Positions 36,633-45,534 of a stretch of 64,000 nucleotides of DNA are shown in pieces. The notes under the pieces were generated by a model. That model was not told the origin of the DNA, ran no database searches, and saw only the letters and a list, made by a program, of their open reading frames with translations. Made by a program: the position numbers and the translations under genes. The first letter of the stretch is position 1. Every line of letters begins with the position of its first letter. This DNA is from Thermosinus carboxydivorans Nor1 (GTDB lineage: Bacteria; Bacillota; Negativicutes; Sporomusales; Thermosinaceae), in the NCBI RefSeq assembly GCF_000169155.1, contig NZ_AAWL01000003.1:62001-126000 (forward strand). Reading direction: 5' to 3'.

Positions 36633-37751
36633 TTAGGCCTTAATGCCGACTAATTTATCTACCATGTAGAGCAGGATGTTTACCCCGTTAATCAGGGCAT
36701 CGGGATTAAACTTCATTTCCGGATGGTGCAGGCCGGGGGCGGCATCGGCGCCAAGGCCGATATACGCGGCTTTGATGCTCGGCTTATGTTTCACGAAGAA
36801 GTGAAAGTCTTCGCCGCCGGGCGTGGTTATGGGTCCTAGCAGGCCGGCCGGGCCGAGTACGTCGGTAATTGCTTCTTTCGCCAGTTCAACCATATCGTTG
36901 TCATATTCCGCCGCCGGACAGCCGCCTGATACTTTTACCTCGGCGGTGGCGCCGACGGTAGCGGCGGCCGCCTCGATGGCCCGGGTAGTTTTCTTGATCA
37001 GGTCATCCATCAGGCCGTTGTCCTGCGACCGCAGGTCGAGGGCCATGACGGCCTTGTCCGGAATGGCGTTTAGCGCCGCGCCGCCGGCGTGCAGCTTCGT
37101 GACTTTGACCGTTGCCGGTATCGTCGGGTTCATATGGATGGCATTTACGGCGTTGACCGCGGCCGCCGCGGCGTCAATGGCATTTATGCCCAGGTGCGGA
37201 CGGGCGCCGTGGGCAGTCAGGCCGTGAATGGTCGCCTCCATGATGTAACTGGCGCCGTGGTAGAGGGCGGGAGTGGCTTGGCCGACCCGGGCTTCCTGAA
37301 TGGGGCGGAGGTGGATGCCTACCACCATGTCGACATCGTCGATGGCGCCGTCTTCGATCACCCGCAGCGCGCCAAACAGCTTTTCTTCGGCCGGCTGGAA
37401 GAGAATTTTGAGCTTGCCCCGTTCAATGCCTTTACGGGCCAGTTCTTCCGCCACCGTCAGCACCATCGCCGAGTGGGCGTCATGGCCGCAGGAATGAATG
37501 GCGCAGGGCTTGCCGTCAACTATATGGCCCAGAGCGTCCATATCGGCGCGGAGCGCCAAAACCGGGCCGGGTTTGCCGCTGTCAAGGACGCCGACCACGC
37601 CGGTGCCGCCAATACCGGTTTGTACTTGATATCCAGCCTTACGCAGCTCTTCGGCAAGGTAGGCTGATGTCTTCACCTCTTCGAAGCCCACTTCCGGCAT
37701 GGCGTGCAGGGTGGCCCATACTTCTTTCACTCTTGTCGCTAAATCGGTCAT
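36633..37751 (-). CDS. M20 family amidohydrolase
   Basis: 372-residue M20D metallohydrolase of the N-acyl-amino acid/aminobenzoyl-glutamate type. Metal and catalytic blocks are ALRADMDAL, HSCGHDAHSAM, FQPAEE and GGEDFHFF. It probably removes acyl groups from amino acids or peptides in the cytosol. It follows the two YjiH/YjiG-like membrane genes, an arrangement common for peptidase/transport cassettes. Confidence 0.9.
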   Translation of the reverse strand: MTDLATRVKEVWATLHAMPEVGFEEVKTSAYLAEELRKAGYQVQTGIGGTGVVGVLDSGKPGPVLALRADMDALGHIVDGKPCAIHSCGHDAHSAMVLTVAEELARKGIERGKLKILFQPAEEKLFGALRVIEDGAIDDVDMVVGIHLRPIQEARVGQATPALYHGASYIMEATIHGLTAHGARPHLGINAIDAAAAAVNAVNAIHMNPTIPATVKVTKLHAGGAALNAIPDKAVMALDLRSQDNGLMDDLIKKTTRAIEAAAATVGATAEVKVSGGCPAAEYDNDMVELAKEAITDVLGPAGLLGPITTPGGEDFHFFVKHKPSIKAAYIGLGADAAPGLHHPEMKFNPDALINGVNILLYMVDKLVGIKA

Positions 37752-37773
37752 AATAATCCCTCCTTAGGTTAAA

Positions 37774-37804
37774 GGCTGCTTTGGGCTTTGTGCGCAAAGC
37801 AGCC
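37774..37804. other. Intercistronic hairpin
   Basis: GGCTGCTTTG / CAAAGCAGCC inverted repeat between the YjiG-like and M20 genes without a T run. It may be an RNA-processing or stabilising stem rather than a terminator. Confidence 0.5.
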
Positions 37805-37816
37805 GGGATGGCGTTA

Positions 37817-38269
37817 TTAGGCAAATAAACGCATAATCAGCATGGCAATCATGGCGTTGACAATACAAATGCCGAACAACATCGGATAAAACCGTGACTG
37901 GACGCCGGCGGTGCCGAGCAGTCGTCCCATATATTGGATTTGGGCGCCCATCAGAATAATGGCTGGCAGTAAAATGGTGACATGGCTGTTGTTCAAAATG
38001 CCTTGGGAGTATAGGCTGGCCGCGACGCCGACGCCGCCGCCCATCGACAGCCAGGCGCTCACAAGCACCATCACGGCCTGTCCGGGTAGCCCAAAGAGGG
38101 CCATAATGGGTGCAAACACCTTACCGAGAATGTCCAGCAGGCCGGTAACTTTTAAAAATTGAATCATGACAAAGGCCATTAGAACATTGGGAAGCATGCT
38201 GTTGATGGCAACGTTCCATCCTTTGCGGGCACCGTCAACAAAAACGTCGGTGATGGTTTTATTTGCCAT
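37817..38269 (-). CDS. YjiG/SpmB-like nucleoside-recognition membrane protein
   Basis: About 150 residues, four to five transmembrane helices, with the Gate/nucleoside-recognition pattern (MLPNVLMAFVMIQFLKVTG, SMGGGVGVAASLYSQG). ATG at 38269 is chosen, nine bases after GGAGG, overlapping the preceding YjiH-like gene by 11 bases. With that gene it resembles the split SpmA/SpmB or YjiH/YjiG pairs. The transported substrate is unknown. An amino-acid or peptide role fits the M20 neighbour. Confidence 0.82.
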   Translation of the reverse strand: MANKTITDVFVDGARKGWNVAINSMLPNVLMAFVMIQFLKVTGLLDILGKVFAPIMALFGLPGQAVMVLVSAWLSMGGGVGVAASLYSQGILNNSHVTILLPAIILMGAQIQYMGRLLGTAGVQSRFYPMLFGICIVNAMIAMLIMRLFA

Positions 38270-38921
38270 TGTCAAGATCCTCCTTCACGAATTTATTCAG
38301 GTACAACCGCATGACATTAGCGCCAAACACTTTCATGACGAAGATGACGGCCAATGGCAAAATGATGGGAACGGTCAGGAACGAAAAGAGCGCCGCGCCC
38401 GTTGACAGATAGTTGGTAATGGTGCCACCTGCCGAAAACTGAAAGGCGCAAAAAATAGTCTTTTCTTTTTCGGTAATCGCTCCGTTTTCGCGCAGCGCTT
38501 TCGTCATGCCGGCGCCGGCATCAGTGCTTTGCAGGCTGGAGATGAGGGCCAGACCGGCGATGCCGGGAATGCCGAGCAAAGGGCGAAGAATCGGGGTTAA
38601 CAGTTTTTGGGCGGCCTTTAGCCCGCCAAGATGGTCGACGACTTCGATAATACCGAGGGCCAGCATTACCGAAGGGATAAGGCTAAGCGCGAACAAAAAG
38701 CCGTCGCGGGCGCCGGCCCCGCCCATGCCGGTAAAGGTTGCCTTGGCGGCGTCTTTCATGGTGCCGAATTTGCCGTTGATGACATTGAAATCGAAGGCGG
38801 ATATCCAGCCTTTGGCACTGGCGAAAATTCCCGAGAAAAAGATAATGGCGAAAATTAGCGCCAGGTAACCGGCTACCGGTACCTTTAGCTCTTGTTTGGC
38901 GTTTTGGCTATCTTGGTTCAT
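38259..38921 (-). CDS. YjiH/SpmA-like nucleoside-recognition membrane protein
   Basis: 220-residue polytopic membrane protein of the same nucleoside-recognition (Gate) family, visible in GGAGARDGFLFALSLIPSVMLALGIIEVVDHLGG and in LLGIPGIAGLALISSLQSTDAGAGM. First gene of the three-gene minus-strand operon with a YjiG-like gene and an M20 hydrolase. AAAGGAGG precedes the ATG. Confidence 0.82.
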   Translation of the reverse strand: MNQDSQNAKQELKVPVAGYLALIFAIIFFSGIFASAKGWISAFDFNVINGKFGTMKDAAKATFTGMGGAGARDGFLFALSLIPSVMLALGIIEVVDHLGGLKAAQKLLTPILRPLLGIPGIAGLALISSLQSTDAGAGMTKALRENGAITEKEKTIFCAFQFSAGGTITNYLSTGAALFSFLTVPIILPLAVIFVMKVFGANVMRLYLNKFVKEDLDNGK

Positions 38922-39171
38922 TTTAATCCTCCTTTAAGCTTTGAATTTTAAATATTGCATGCAAAATACAGTGCACCTACTTGCTGTATCGCCTGCGCTA
39001 CTCACCTAGCCTTTCGCAAAAATTTGCCGCAACACGGCGGGCCTACCGTACAGGGCTTTGGGTAGCGTCTGCCAGCCCTTCGGTAAATGTAAATTCATGG
39101 CAATAACAATATTCTTGGTAGGTGGACAATTTTCCTGCAGGGTTCTCGAACAAATGTTAACTATACAAAGT

Positions 39172-39214
39172 AAGGACGAGGCGGCGTCTGTTGCAAGGCG
39201 CCACTTCGTCCTCA
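39172..39214 (-). terminator. Terminator-like hairpin after the phosphoesterase gene
   Basis: On the minus strand GAGGACGAAGTGGCG / CGCCGCCTCGTCC, overlapping the stop codon, followed by TTACTTTG. 38922-39171 holds nothing else I can support. Confidence 0.6.
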
Positions 39215-40249
39215 TAGCTGGACCGGCGTAATCTCAACGACGTCGCCGTTTACTTTCACCAGGACGAAATGGTACACGCCGCCGGCCGCGCGGGCAGCAT
39301 AGAGGGGGGCGCCGGCGCCGCCGGTGATGTAGTAGGGAACGCCCAGGCGTTCACCCTGATAATACATATGGATATGAGAGCAGAAGACGGCCGTGACGCC
39401 GTACTGCGCCGCCAGGTTTTGCAGCCGGTCGGCCAGTTCGCGGCTGTTTACGGTGTGCGAGCGGCCGGGGCGCGGATCAAAAGGCGGTTTATGCATAATG
39501 ATAAAAGTGTGACGCGCCGTCCGCTCCTTTAGTTTGTTTTCCAGCCAAGCAAGCTGGCGCGCGTCCATGTCGCCGTCGGCGTTGTCCAGGACGAGAAAGA
39601 GGCTGTTGCCCCAGACGAAGTCATAATAGTTAGGGGCCAACAGGCGATTATAGAGGGTGCGGCCGTCGCCCTGAATGTCATGATTGCCGAGAGCGGTATA
39701 GTAGGGAATGGTTAGTCTGGCCGAATCGGCCAAAAACTGCTCGTATTCGCCGGCTCTGCCCGCCGGGACAAGGTCGCCGCCGTTGACGGCAAACTCGGGC
39801 CGCAGGGCATTGATTTTGTCGAGCAAGGAGAGGTAAACATCCCGACCGTCGCGGTTGTCGCCGAAGACGGCGAAAGAAAAGGCCGGGCCGGTGGCGGTCA
39901 CAAACGATACCGCCGGCGTCGTACCGGGCGGCAGGATAAACTGATAACGGGCGCTGGTCGGGCTTAAGATCTCGACCGTAACGGGCGCGAGGCCGCGGGT
40001 GCTGACGGCCTGGACGGCGACGTTGGTCAGGATAATGCTTACGCCATGCGGCGCTTGCCACTCCTTGGTGTCGAAGACGACATGAATTTCGGGGCGGTAA
40101 GCCCGCAGGGTATAGGACGAGCTGCCGGTGGCGGTTACGACCGCCCCGTCGGCGACAATGGCTGCCGGTTCTGTCTGGGCTTTGGACAAACAGCCGGTAA
40201 CTAGCAAGATTACGAGGACGAAACCGATAGCAAACGATAGTTTTTTCAT
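39212..40249 (-). CDS. Lipoprotein calcineurin-like metallophosphoesterase
   Basis: 345 residues. Lipoprotein signal with lipobox VTGC (Cys20), an N-terminal domain of about 90 residues, then a calcineurin-like phosphoesterase domain with FAVFGDNRDG, VNGGDLV, ALGNHD, IMHKPP and SHIH metal-ligand motifs. It is exported and membrane anchored, and may hydrolyse phosphomonoesters or diesters outside the cell. Single gene, divergent from the ubiE gene. Confidence 0.88.
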   Translation of the reverse strand: MKKLSFAIGFVLVILLVTGCLSKAQTEPAAIVADGAVVTATGSSSYTLRAYRPEIHVVFDTKEWQAPHGVSIILTNVAVQAVSTRGLAPVTVEILSPTSARYQFILPPGTTPAVSFVTATGPAFSFAVFGDNRDGRDVYLSLLDKINALRPEFAVNGGDLVPAGRAGEYEQFLADSARLTIPYYTALGNHDIQGDGRTLYNRLLAPNYYDFVWGNSLFLVLDNADGDMDARQLAWLENKLKERTARHTFIIMHKPPFDPRPGRSHTVNSRELADRLQNLAAQYGVTAVFCSHIHMYYQGERLGVPYYITGGAGAPLYAARAAGGVYHFVLVKVNGDVVEITPVQL

Positions 40250-40392
40250 AAGGGCACACTCCTAACGGCAGGCTGCTTAAGCCATTCGGGCCGGCCAGAC
40301 CGGTTCCCTGCCGGAAAGCGGGTCTTGGCGAAGCGGCGCCGACGGTATATAATTTAGGAATGACACTAACATCGCGAAAGGGGGTAAGGGGC

Positions 40393-41130
40393 ATGGCGGA
40401 GACTTACCAGCAGAAGGACAAGCTCGCCGGCAAGGAAAAAGAGGCTTTTGTCCATAGCGTATTTTCGACGATTGCCCACCGCTACGACCTGCTCAACACG
40501 GCCCTTAGTTTCAACCAAGACAAGCGGTGGCGCCGCTTTGCCGCCGCTAAAACCGGTCTGGCGCCCGGCGGCGCGGCGCTTGATGTTTGCTGCGGCACCG
40601 GCATGCTGGCCCTCGAACTGGCGAAGCTGGCCGGTCCGGCTGGCCGGGTGGTAGGACTGGACTTTTGTGAGAATATGCTGGCTCAGGCCCGGGAAAATAT
40701 CGGGAAAACGCCCTATGCCGCGACGATTGAGCTCGTGCAGGGCAACGCCATGGACCTGCCCTTTGCCGACAATGCTTTCGACTGTGCGACCATTGGTTTT
40801 GCCCTCCGCAACGTGCCTGATATTGAGCGGACGGTGGCAGAAATGCGGCGGGTAGTGCGGCCCGGCGGGACGGTTGTTTCGCTGGAGCTGGCCAAGCCAA
40901 GCGCGCCTGTTTTCAAGCACCTCTATTATTTTTATTTTGAACAGGTATTGCCGCTCCTCGGCAAATTGGGCGTAGGCATCGACGGCCCCTACCGCTGGCT
41001 GCCCGAGTCGCTGCGGCTGTTTCCCCACCAGCGGGAGATTTGCGCCCTGTTTGCCCGCATTGGCTTGAAAGAGGCTTGTTACTATGAACTTACCGGCGGC
41101 ATTGTGGCTGTTCATGTCGGGATTAAATGA
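40393..41130 (+). CDS. ubiE/menG: Demethylmenaquinone methyltransferase
   Basis: 245-residue SAM methyltransferase of the UbiE/MenG family (VHSVFSTIAHRYDLLN, SAM motif DVCCGTGMLALEL, IGFALRNVPD). It methylates demethylmenaquinone in the last step of menaquinone synthesis. The ATG at 40393 is chosen because AGGGGGTAAGGGG precedes it and the upstream in-frame ATG adds unrelated residues. It is 13 bases before the UbiA-like prenyltransferase gene. Confidence 0.92.
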   Translation: MAETYQQKDKLAGKEKEAFVHSVFSTIAHRYDLLNTALSFNQDKRWRRFAAAKTGLAPGGAALDVCCGTGMLALELAKLAGPAGRVVGLDFCENMLAQARENIGKTPYAATIELVQGNAMDLPFADNAFDCATIGFALRNVPDIERTVAEMRRVVRPGGTVVSLELAKPSAPVFKHLYYFYFEQVLPLLGKLGVGIDGPYRWLPESLRLFPHQREICALFARIGLKEACYYELTGGIVAVHVGIK

Positions 41131-41143
41131 AAGGGGGGCTAGT

Positions 41144-41998
41144 GTGAAGGCTGGTAAAATTGCCGTTTTTTTGGAAATGATTAAATTTGAACATACCATC
41201 TTTGCCCTGCCGTTTGCGTACATGGGAGCGCTGCTCACCGAGCAAAAGGTGCCGTCAGCCTATCACTGGCTGTGGATTACCGTGGCGATGGTGGGAGCGC
41301 GGACGGCAGCAATGTCCCTTAACCGCCTGATCGACCGCCATATTGATGCCCGCAATCCCCGCACGGCAGGAAGGGCGTTGCCGCGGGGACTGATCAGCGT
41401 AGCCGAGGTGTGGCTGTACATCATCGTTTCGTTCGCGTTGCTCGCCCTCGCGGCCTACATGCTCAGCCCACTGGCCTTTAAACTTTTTCCCCTGGTCGTT
41501 CTTGCCCTGACTTTTTACTCCTATACCAAACGGTTCACCTGGACCTGTCATTTCTTTTTGGGCGGGACGCTCGGTCTGGCGCCCCTTGGGGCCTGGATCG
41601 CTATCGCTAACGAAATAACGCTGGCCCCAGTGCTATTGGCCCTGGGCGTAATGTTCTGGGTAGCCGGCTTTGATATCATCTATGCCTGTGACGATTACGA
41701 TTTTGACCGGCAGGCGGGCATCTACTCCATTCCCGCCCGGTTCGGCATCGCGGCGGCGCTCAAAATTTCCACGGTGCTCCATGTGGTGGCGCCGCTGTTT
41801 TTCGCTGCCGTAGGTATTATTCTCCGGCTGGGCGTCTTTTATTGGCTAGGTCTGGCCGGGGCGCTGGCGCTGCTTTACTACCAGCATACCCTGGTGGCGC
41901 CTGATGATTTGTCGCGGTCGGGCGTCGCCTTCTTCAATCTCAACGGAGCGTTAAGCATGGTGATGTTTGTCTGTACGTTTCTCGACATTTTGCTGTAG
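41144..41998 (+). CDS. UbiA-family prenyltransferase, MqnP-like
   Basis: About 284 residues, roughly nine transmembrane helices. The prenyl-diphosphate Asp motif is NRLIDRHIDARNPRT and the second is YACDDYDFDRQ. The sequence looks like the branch annotated as 4-hydroxybenzoate polyprenyltransferase, which in organisms with the futalosine route serves as MqnP. Attached to ubiE/menG, it belongs to menaquinone biosynthesis. The GTG at 41144 is chosen because AAAGGGGGG precedes it, rather than the ATG inside ubiE. Confidence 0.85.
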   Translation: MKAGKIAVFLEMIKFEHTIFALPFAYMGALLTEQKVPSAYHWLWITVAMVGARTAAMSLNRLIDRHIDARNPRTAGRALPRGLISVAEVWLYIIVSFALLALAAYMLSPLAFKLFPLVVLALTFYSYTKRFTWTCHFFLGGTLGLAPLGAWIAIANEITLAPVLLALGVMFWVAGFDIIYACDDYDFDRQAGIYSIPARFGIAAALKISTVLHVVAPLFFAAVGIILRLGVFYWLGLAGALALLYYQHTLVAPDDLSRSGVAFFNLNGALSMVMFVCTFLDILL

Positions 41999-42007
41999 AA
42001 AAGTCGC

Positions 42008-42044
42008 GGGCCTGCAGCTTGGCGAAACCGCAGGCCTTATGTAT
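42008..42044 (+). terminator. Terminator-like hairpin after the menaquinone genes
   Basis: GGCCTGC / GCAGGCC stem followed by TTATGTATTCTT. Only a weak T run. Confidence 0.55.
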
Positions 42045-42089
42045 TCTTGGCAATTCTCGCCGTCGGCGGGCGGGGCAAAGGTTAAAAGG

Positions 42090-43220
42090 TTAGTAGTTTA
42101 AAGCCTGACTTAAGTCTTGGACGCTTAAACGGTTGCCGAGGGCGATAATCTCATCTTCGGCTAATACTTTGCAGATAAAGGCAGAAAGCTCTTTCGTCAA
42201 ATCCACCTCGTACGGCTGGGGAAGGGCCCGGCCTTCGCGGTCGGTCAGCAGTCGGACGGTAGGCCGGAGAGGCAGGTCGGGCGGGACATGGATAACTACG
42301 GCGACTTCGCCGCTATTTAGCTGAACGAAGCTGCCGACGGGATAGCAGGCAATCCGGCGAAGGAACTGGTCGAGCATTGCGCCGTCAAAATGTTTGTTGT
42401 GGAAAACGAGAAGAATCTCGTAGGCTTCATGGGGCGGCATGGCCCGCCGGTAGGGACGGTCGGAGGTAAGCGCGTCATACACGTCAGCGATGGCGGCAAT
42501 GCGGGCGTAGGGATGGATTTCGTCGCCCTTAAGGCCCCGGGGATAGCCGCTGCCGTCCAACCGCTCGTGGTGCTGAAAGGCGATGTGGGCGGCCAGAAGG
42601 GGGATTTCGGGATTTTGCTTGCGCAGGATTTCGAAGCCGGTGGCGGCATGTTGCTGCATGATGGCCATTTCTTCCGCTGAAAGTTTGCCCGGTTTATTGA
42701 GGATGGCCGGCGGGATAGCGATTTTTCCTAGGTCATGCAGCATGCCGCCGAGGGCCAGTTCTTCCAACTGGCCGCGGGCATAGCCCAGACTGAGGCCGGT
42801 AAATACCGAGAGAATGCTGACATTGACCGAGTGGCCGAAAGTGTAATCGTCGTAGGTGCGGATGTCGGTGAGGTGAATAAGCGCCGCGCGATTCTGCAGG
42901 ATCTCGTCGACAATGGCCTGCGCCGCTGTCTCGAGGGCATTCAGATCAAGCCGCCGGCCCAGGCGGAATTTGGCGAAAGACTGCTGGACGGTCGCGATCG
43001 CCTGTTGCCTGGTTTCTTCTCTGATGGTCTCCGGCACTTCCAGGTCATCGGTGTAAGGGTTGGCAATGTAGATAGAGGTAATGCCCAGGAGGGGCAGGCG
43101 GTCGATATAGCGCTTGGTGAGAATAGTGCCTTGGCTTAGCAGCAGCTGGCCCTGGGCGCTGAAAACGTTTTTGGCGACTACCATGCCTGGCTGCAGGTGG
43201 GCTACGGAAATACGTTGCAT
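42090..43220 (-). CDS. HD-GYP domain protein, putative c-di-GMP phosphodiesterase
   Basis: About 376 residues. The N-terminal 120 residues are a variable domain. The C-terminal HD-GYP domain shows HDLGKIAIPPAIL, HHERLDGSGYPRGLKG and IAAIADVYDALTSDRPYR. HD-GYP enzymes hydrolyse cyclic di-GMP. The DGSGYP form of the GYP motif is intact. The ATG at 43220 is chosen after GGGGGAG. Single gene with no receiver domain, so the input is unknown. Confidence 0.88.
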   Translation of the reverse strand: MQRISVAHLQPGMVVAKNVFSAQGQLLLSQGTILTKRYIDRLPLLGITSIYIANPYTDDLEVPETIREETRQQAIATVQQSFAKFRLGRRLDLNALETAAQAIVDEILQNRAALIHLTDIRTYDDYTFGHSVNVSILSVFTGLSLGYARGQLEELALGGMLHDLGKIAIPPAILNKPGKLSAEEMAIMQQHAATGFEILRKQNPEIPLLAAHIAFQHHERLDGSGYPRGLKGDEIHPYARIAAIADVYDALTSDRPYRRAMPPHEAYEILLVFHNKHFDGAMLDQFLRRIACYPVGSFVQLNSGEVAVVIHVPPDLPLRPTVRLLTDREGRALPQPYEVDLTKELSAFICKVLAEDEIIALGNRLSVQDLSQALNY

Positions 43221-43402
43221 CGTGTTCTCCCCCAGCATCTGGTTGATAGCTAGTTTGGCAATTTATTGTAAAATACGATTTTTTTCGACTGTTAAAATGG
43301 TTTTTCCTGCCGAATTAGGTATTTTATTGGCAACGACATTACCGTAAGCGAACCGCTTGAATTATGGACAATTTGTGCAAGATGTACATCCAAAAAATAC
43401 AC

Positions 43403-43431
43403 TTGACTGTATGAACAGGAAACGGTATAAT
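43403..43431 (+). promoter_or_regulatory. Sigma-A promoter of the T-box leader
   Basis: TTGACT and TATAAT separated by 17 bases, placing the transcription start near 43438 at the beginning of the T-box leader. Confidence 0.85.
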
Positions 43432-43628
43432 CAAACTAACTCCACACGGTTAACGCGATGACAGGGAAGCAAATGCTTTTAGGCCTTCAGAGAGTCGGCG
43501 GGTGGTGCGAGCCGGCGGCCGGGGCAGGCGTTCCGCCCTTGAGCGGCTGGTGATGAATCATGACGGGAACCGCCCGATACAGCGGAGCAAAGTTGGCCGG
43601 ATGGCAACTAGGGTGGCAACGCGGGAGC

Positions 43629-43662
43629 AACCTCTCGTCCCTGCTGGGATGAGAGGTTTTTT
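43629..43662 (+). terminator. First T-box terminator
   Basis: CCTCTC-G-TCCC / GGGA-T-GAGAGG stem with TTTTTT. Confidence 0.85.
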
Positions 43663-43718
43663 GCATGTGGGCTGGCCCTGCTGTTACGGTCAAGAAGTGG
43701 GTGGCACCGCGGGACTAA

Positions 43719-43750
43719 ATCTCGCCCCAAACCAGGGGCGGGATTTTTTT
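43719..43750 (+). terminator. Second T-box terminator
   Basis: ATCTCGCCCC / GGGGCGGGAT stem with a run of Ts. Confidence 0.85.
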
Positions 43751-43941
43751 ATTGGGTAAACGGAAAGAGCAGCGGTACGATGTCAAGAGGCTAATTTAAC
43801 ATAAAAAACTATGTATTGCTGCTACCTAAGGTGGTGAACCGAAAAAAGGCAAACCTTAACTAGACCCACCAATATCCACATCAAGATGGTAATATATGGT
43901 AACTGGTGGACAAAGAAAAATGGTCTTTTTAATCGGTTATG

Positions 43942-45180
43942 TCAGACTCCCCCTTCTGGTTTATAAATTCGGTTGGTACGCAGCAGAGAATCGACCAACC
44001 GTACCAGTTTACGGGCTGTAAGCGCAAGGGCACGTTTTGTGGCAAAGGTTTTAGGCTCGGCCAGCTTCTGAGCGTAATACCGGGCGAAAACAGGGTCGTG
44101 CACCCTGACACTGTTTGCCGCTTCCATCAAATAATACCTCAGATAGCGGTTGCCGGAAAGAATAAGCCTTGATTGGGCTGCCGTAAAGTTGCCTGATTGA
44201 TGCTCAGTCCAAGCAAGACCGGCAAATTTAGCTAATTGGCGATGATTTTTAAATTGGTTGATATCGCCAATTTCGGCCAAAATACCGGCGGCAAAGATTG
44301 GGCCAATGCCCGGAACTGTATCAAGGGTCTGGGGAATAGTCGCCAGATGGTCTTCGATAGCCTTGTTAAGGGATTTGATTTGCTCCTGAAGAGTACGGAT
44401 GACCCGAATGAGCGAAGCCATAGCTAAATTAACGGAATCGGCCATAGATTGAGGAAGCCTGTACGAAGAACGAGCGGCTTTTTGCAAGGCCTTGGCAACT
44501 GCAACAGGGTCATCAAAACGGTTTTTGCCGCGCTCTACCAGAAACTCTACAAGCTGATCCAGGGAGATATTGGCTATCTCCTCAGCAGAATCAAACTCTT
44601 CCATAACGGCCAAGGAAGTAGCGGATAACTTGTTAGAAAAAGGTCCGACGGTGTAATCACTAAACTTTAAATACAGGTTGGTCATAAGAATATTGCTATT
44701 GCGCGTAAGTTCGCGAACTAGATGAAGGCGGGCCCTGGTTAAGCGCTGTAAAGCCAAGAGCGGCTCATTTAAAGTAAAAGGGTGAGGTAAATGGCCAGAG
44801 CGGAGCTTGGATGCAATGAACCAGGCATCCACACGGTCATTCTTGGGAGCGTCGAGGTAGTGTGATTTCTTAAAATCCCTAATCAGGCTTGGATTGAAAA
44901 CATATACCTTGGTTTCAGGGCAATCAAACGATAAATGATGTTGCAAATACATGGCGACATGAGTGGAATAACAACCTGTATGTTCCAAGCCAAAGAGGAC
45001 TTGATCAAAACCGTGTTTATGGACAAGAGAGACAATGCGGTCCTGGAATTCTAAGATGCCAGGACGGTTGTTGGCAACGGAAAAACGACACAAAGGCCGT
45101 TTTTCTTCCTGAAGTGTTAAGCAACAAACAACATTGTCCTGACTGCTTACATCAATTCCGACAAACAAGGGAGATGGCAT
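43942..45180 (-). CDS. IS110-family transposase
   Basis: About 412 residues. The N-terminal DEDD RuvC-like domain begins FVGIDVSSQDNVVC (first Asp), with further acidic residues near GLEHTGCYS and KNDRVDAWFIASKL. The C-terminal transposase_20 domain shows DTVPGIGPIFAAGILAEIGDI and the conserved Ser region in SGNRYLRYYLMEAANSV. These are IS110-type recombinases, which use an element-encoded bridge RNA to choose target sites. The ATG at 45180 is chosen because AAAGGAGG lies eight bases upstream. The gene appears intact. Confidence 0.92.
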   Translation of the reverse strand: MPSPLFVGIDVSSQDNVVCCLTLQEEKRPLCRFSVANNRPGILEFQDRIVSLVHKHGFDQVLFGLEHTGCYSTHVAMYLQHHLSFDCPETKVYVFNPSLIRDFKKSHYLDAPKNDRVDAWFIASKLRSGHLPHPFTLNEPLLALQRLTRARLHLVRELTRNSNILMTNLYLKFSDYTVGPFSNKLSATSLAVMEEFDSAEEIANISLDQLVEFLVERGKNRFDDPVAVAKALQKAARSSYRLPQSMADSVNLAMASLIRVIRTLQEQIKSLNKAIEDHLATIPQTLDTVPGIGPIFAAGILAEIGDINQFKNHRQLAKFAGLAWTEHQSGNFTAAQSRLILSGNRYLRYYLMEAANSVRVHDPVFARYYAQKLAEPKTFATKRALALTARKLVRLVDSLLRTNRIYKPEGGV

Positions 45181-45215
45181 AGGAAACACCTCCTTTCAAA
45201 CAGGATGAGGATGTC

Positions 45216-45484
45216 TACGGTCCTGGGATGTCCCTGGGAAACCCATGAACGACAGCCTTGCGTGCTATTGGAATACACCGGAGGCCACCGGTGCACAAGC
45301 CTTCCTCTGCTGGCGGAAGGGGCGGCCGAACGGGAAACATTCAGCGTGTAGGTCTATACCATGGGGCCAGGGGAACACTCTTACTGTGGAAGAACCCTTC
45401 AAGAGGGGCAACAGGGGGAAACGGAACATTCCCTTGGTAGACATCCACCTATGGCTATTTTCCCAAAGACATCCCAGGACCGTA
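45216..45484 (-). ncRNA. Candidate IS110 bridge-RNA region bounded by an inverted repeat
   Basis: TACGGTCCTGGGATGTC (45216-45232) and its exact reverse complement (45468-45484) bracket 235 bases. With two mismatches the pairing extends to about 26 bases. Inside are smaller stems (for example CACCGG/CCGGTG). It occupies the non-coding side upstream of the transposase, where IS110-group elements encode their structured guide RNA. Assignment is by position and structure only. Confidence 0.45.
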
Positions 45485-45534
45485 AAGAGATTTTGAGGAT
45501 GTTTCATTTTCAAAAATAAAGAAGAGCAGCTTTG

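Larger units (their letters stand above)
43445..43755 (+). ncRNA. T-box riboswitch leader with duplicated antiterminator/terminator
   Basis: Stem I features (GATGACAGGGAAG, AGAGAGTCGGCGGGTGGTGCGAGCC region) are followed by the T-box AGGGTGGCAACGCGGG at 43610-43625 and a terminator (CCTCTCGTCCC / GGGATGAGAGG, T run to 43662). Only 35 bases later a second T-box GGGTGGCACCGCGGG (43699-43713) and second terminator (43719-43750) appear. The second unit has no room for its own stem I. T-boxes bind uncharged tRNA and control synthetase or amino-acid genes. The specifier codon could not be fixed: TCA or ATC in the GATGAATCATG segment are candidates. The next plus-strand gene, hemL, lies beyond an IS element. 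Confidence 0.85.
43774..45530 (-). mobile_element. IS110-family insertion sequence (ends approximate)
   Basis: One DEDD-type transposase gene plus about 340 bases of non-coding sequence on its upstream side, the layout of IS110-group elements. The limits are set only by the 9-bp direct repeat AAGAGCAGC found at 43765-43773 and 45522-45530, so they are provisional. IS110 elements usually lack terminal inverted repeats. The insertion lies between a T-box leader and hemL, with the transposase pointing against them. Confidence 0.6.

Noticed and set aside
39006-39215. Minus-strand open frame of 69 codons before the YjiH-like gene
   Set aside because: No ribosome site, odd composition, no recognisable family, and it overlaps the terminator-like hairpin after the phosphoesterase gene.
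43765-45530. AAGAGCAGC direct repeat as a true target-site duplication of the IS110 element
   Set aside because: IS110 elements generally do not duplicate their target and a 9-base match at this distance can arise by chance, so it is used only as a provisional boundary.
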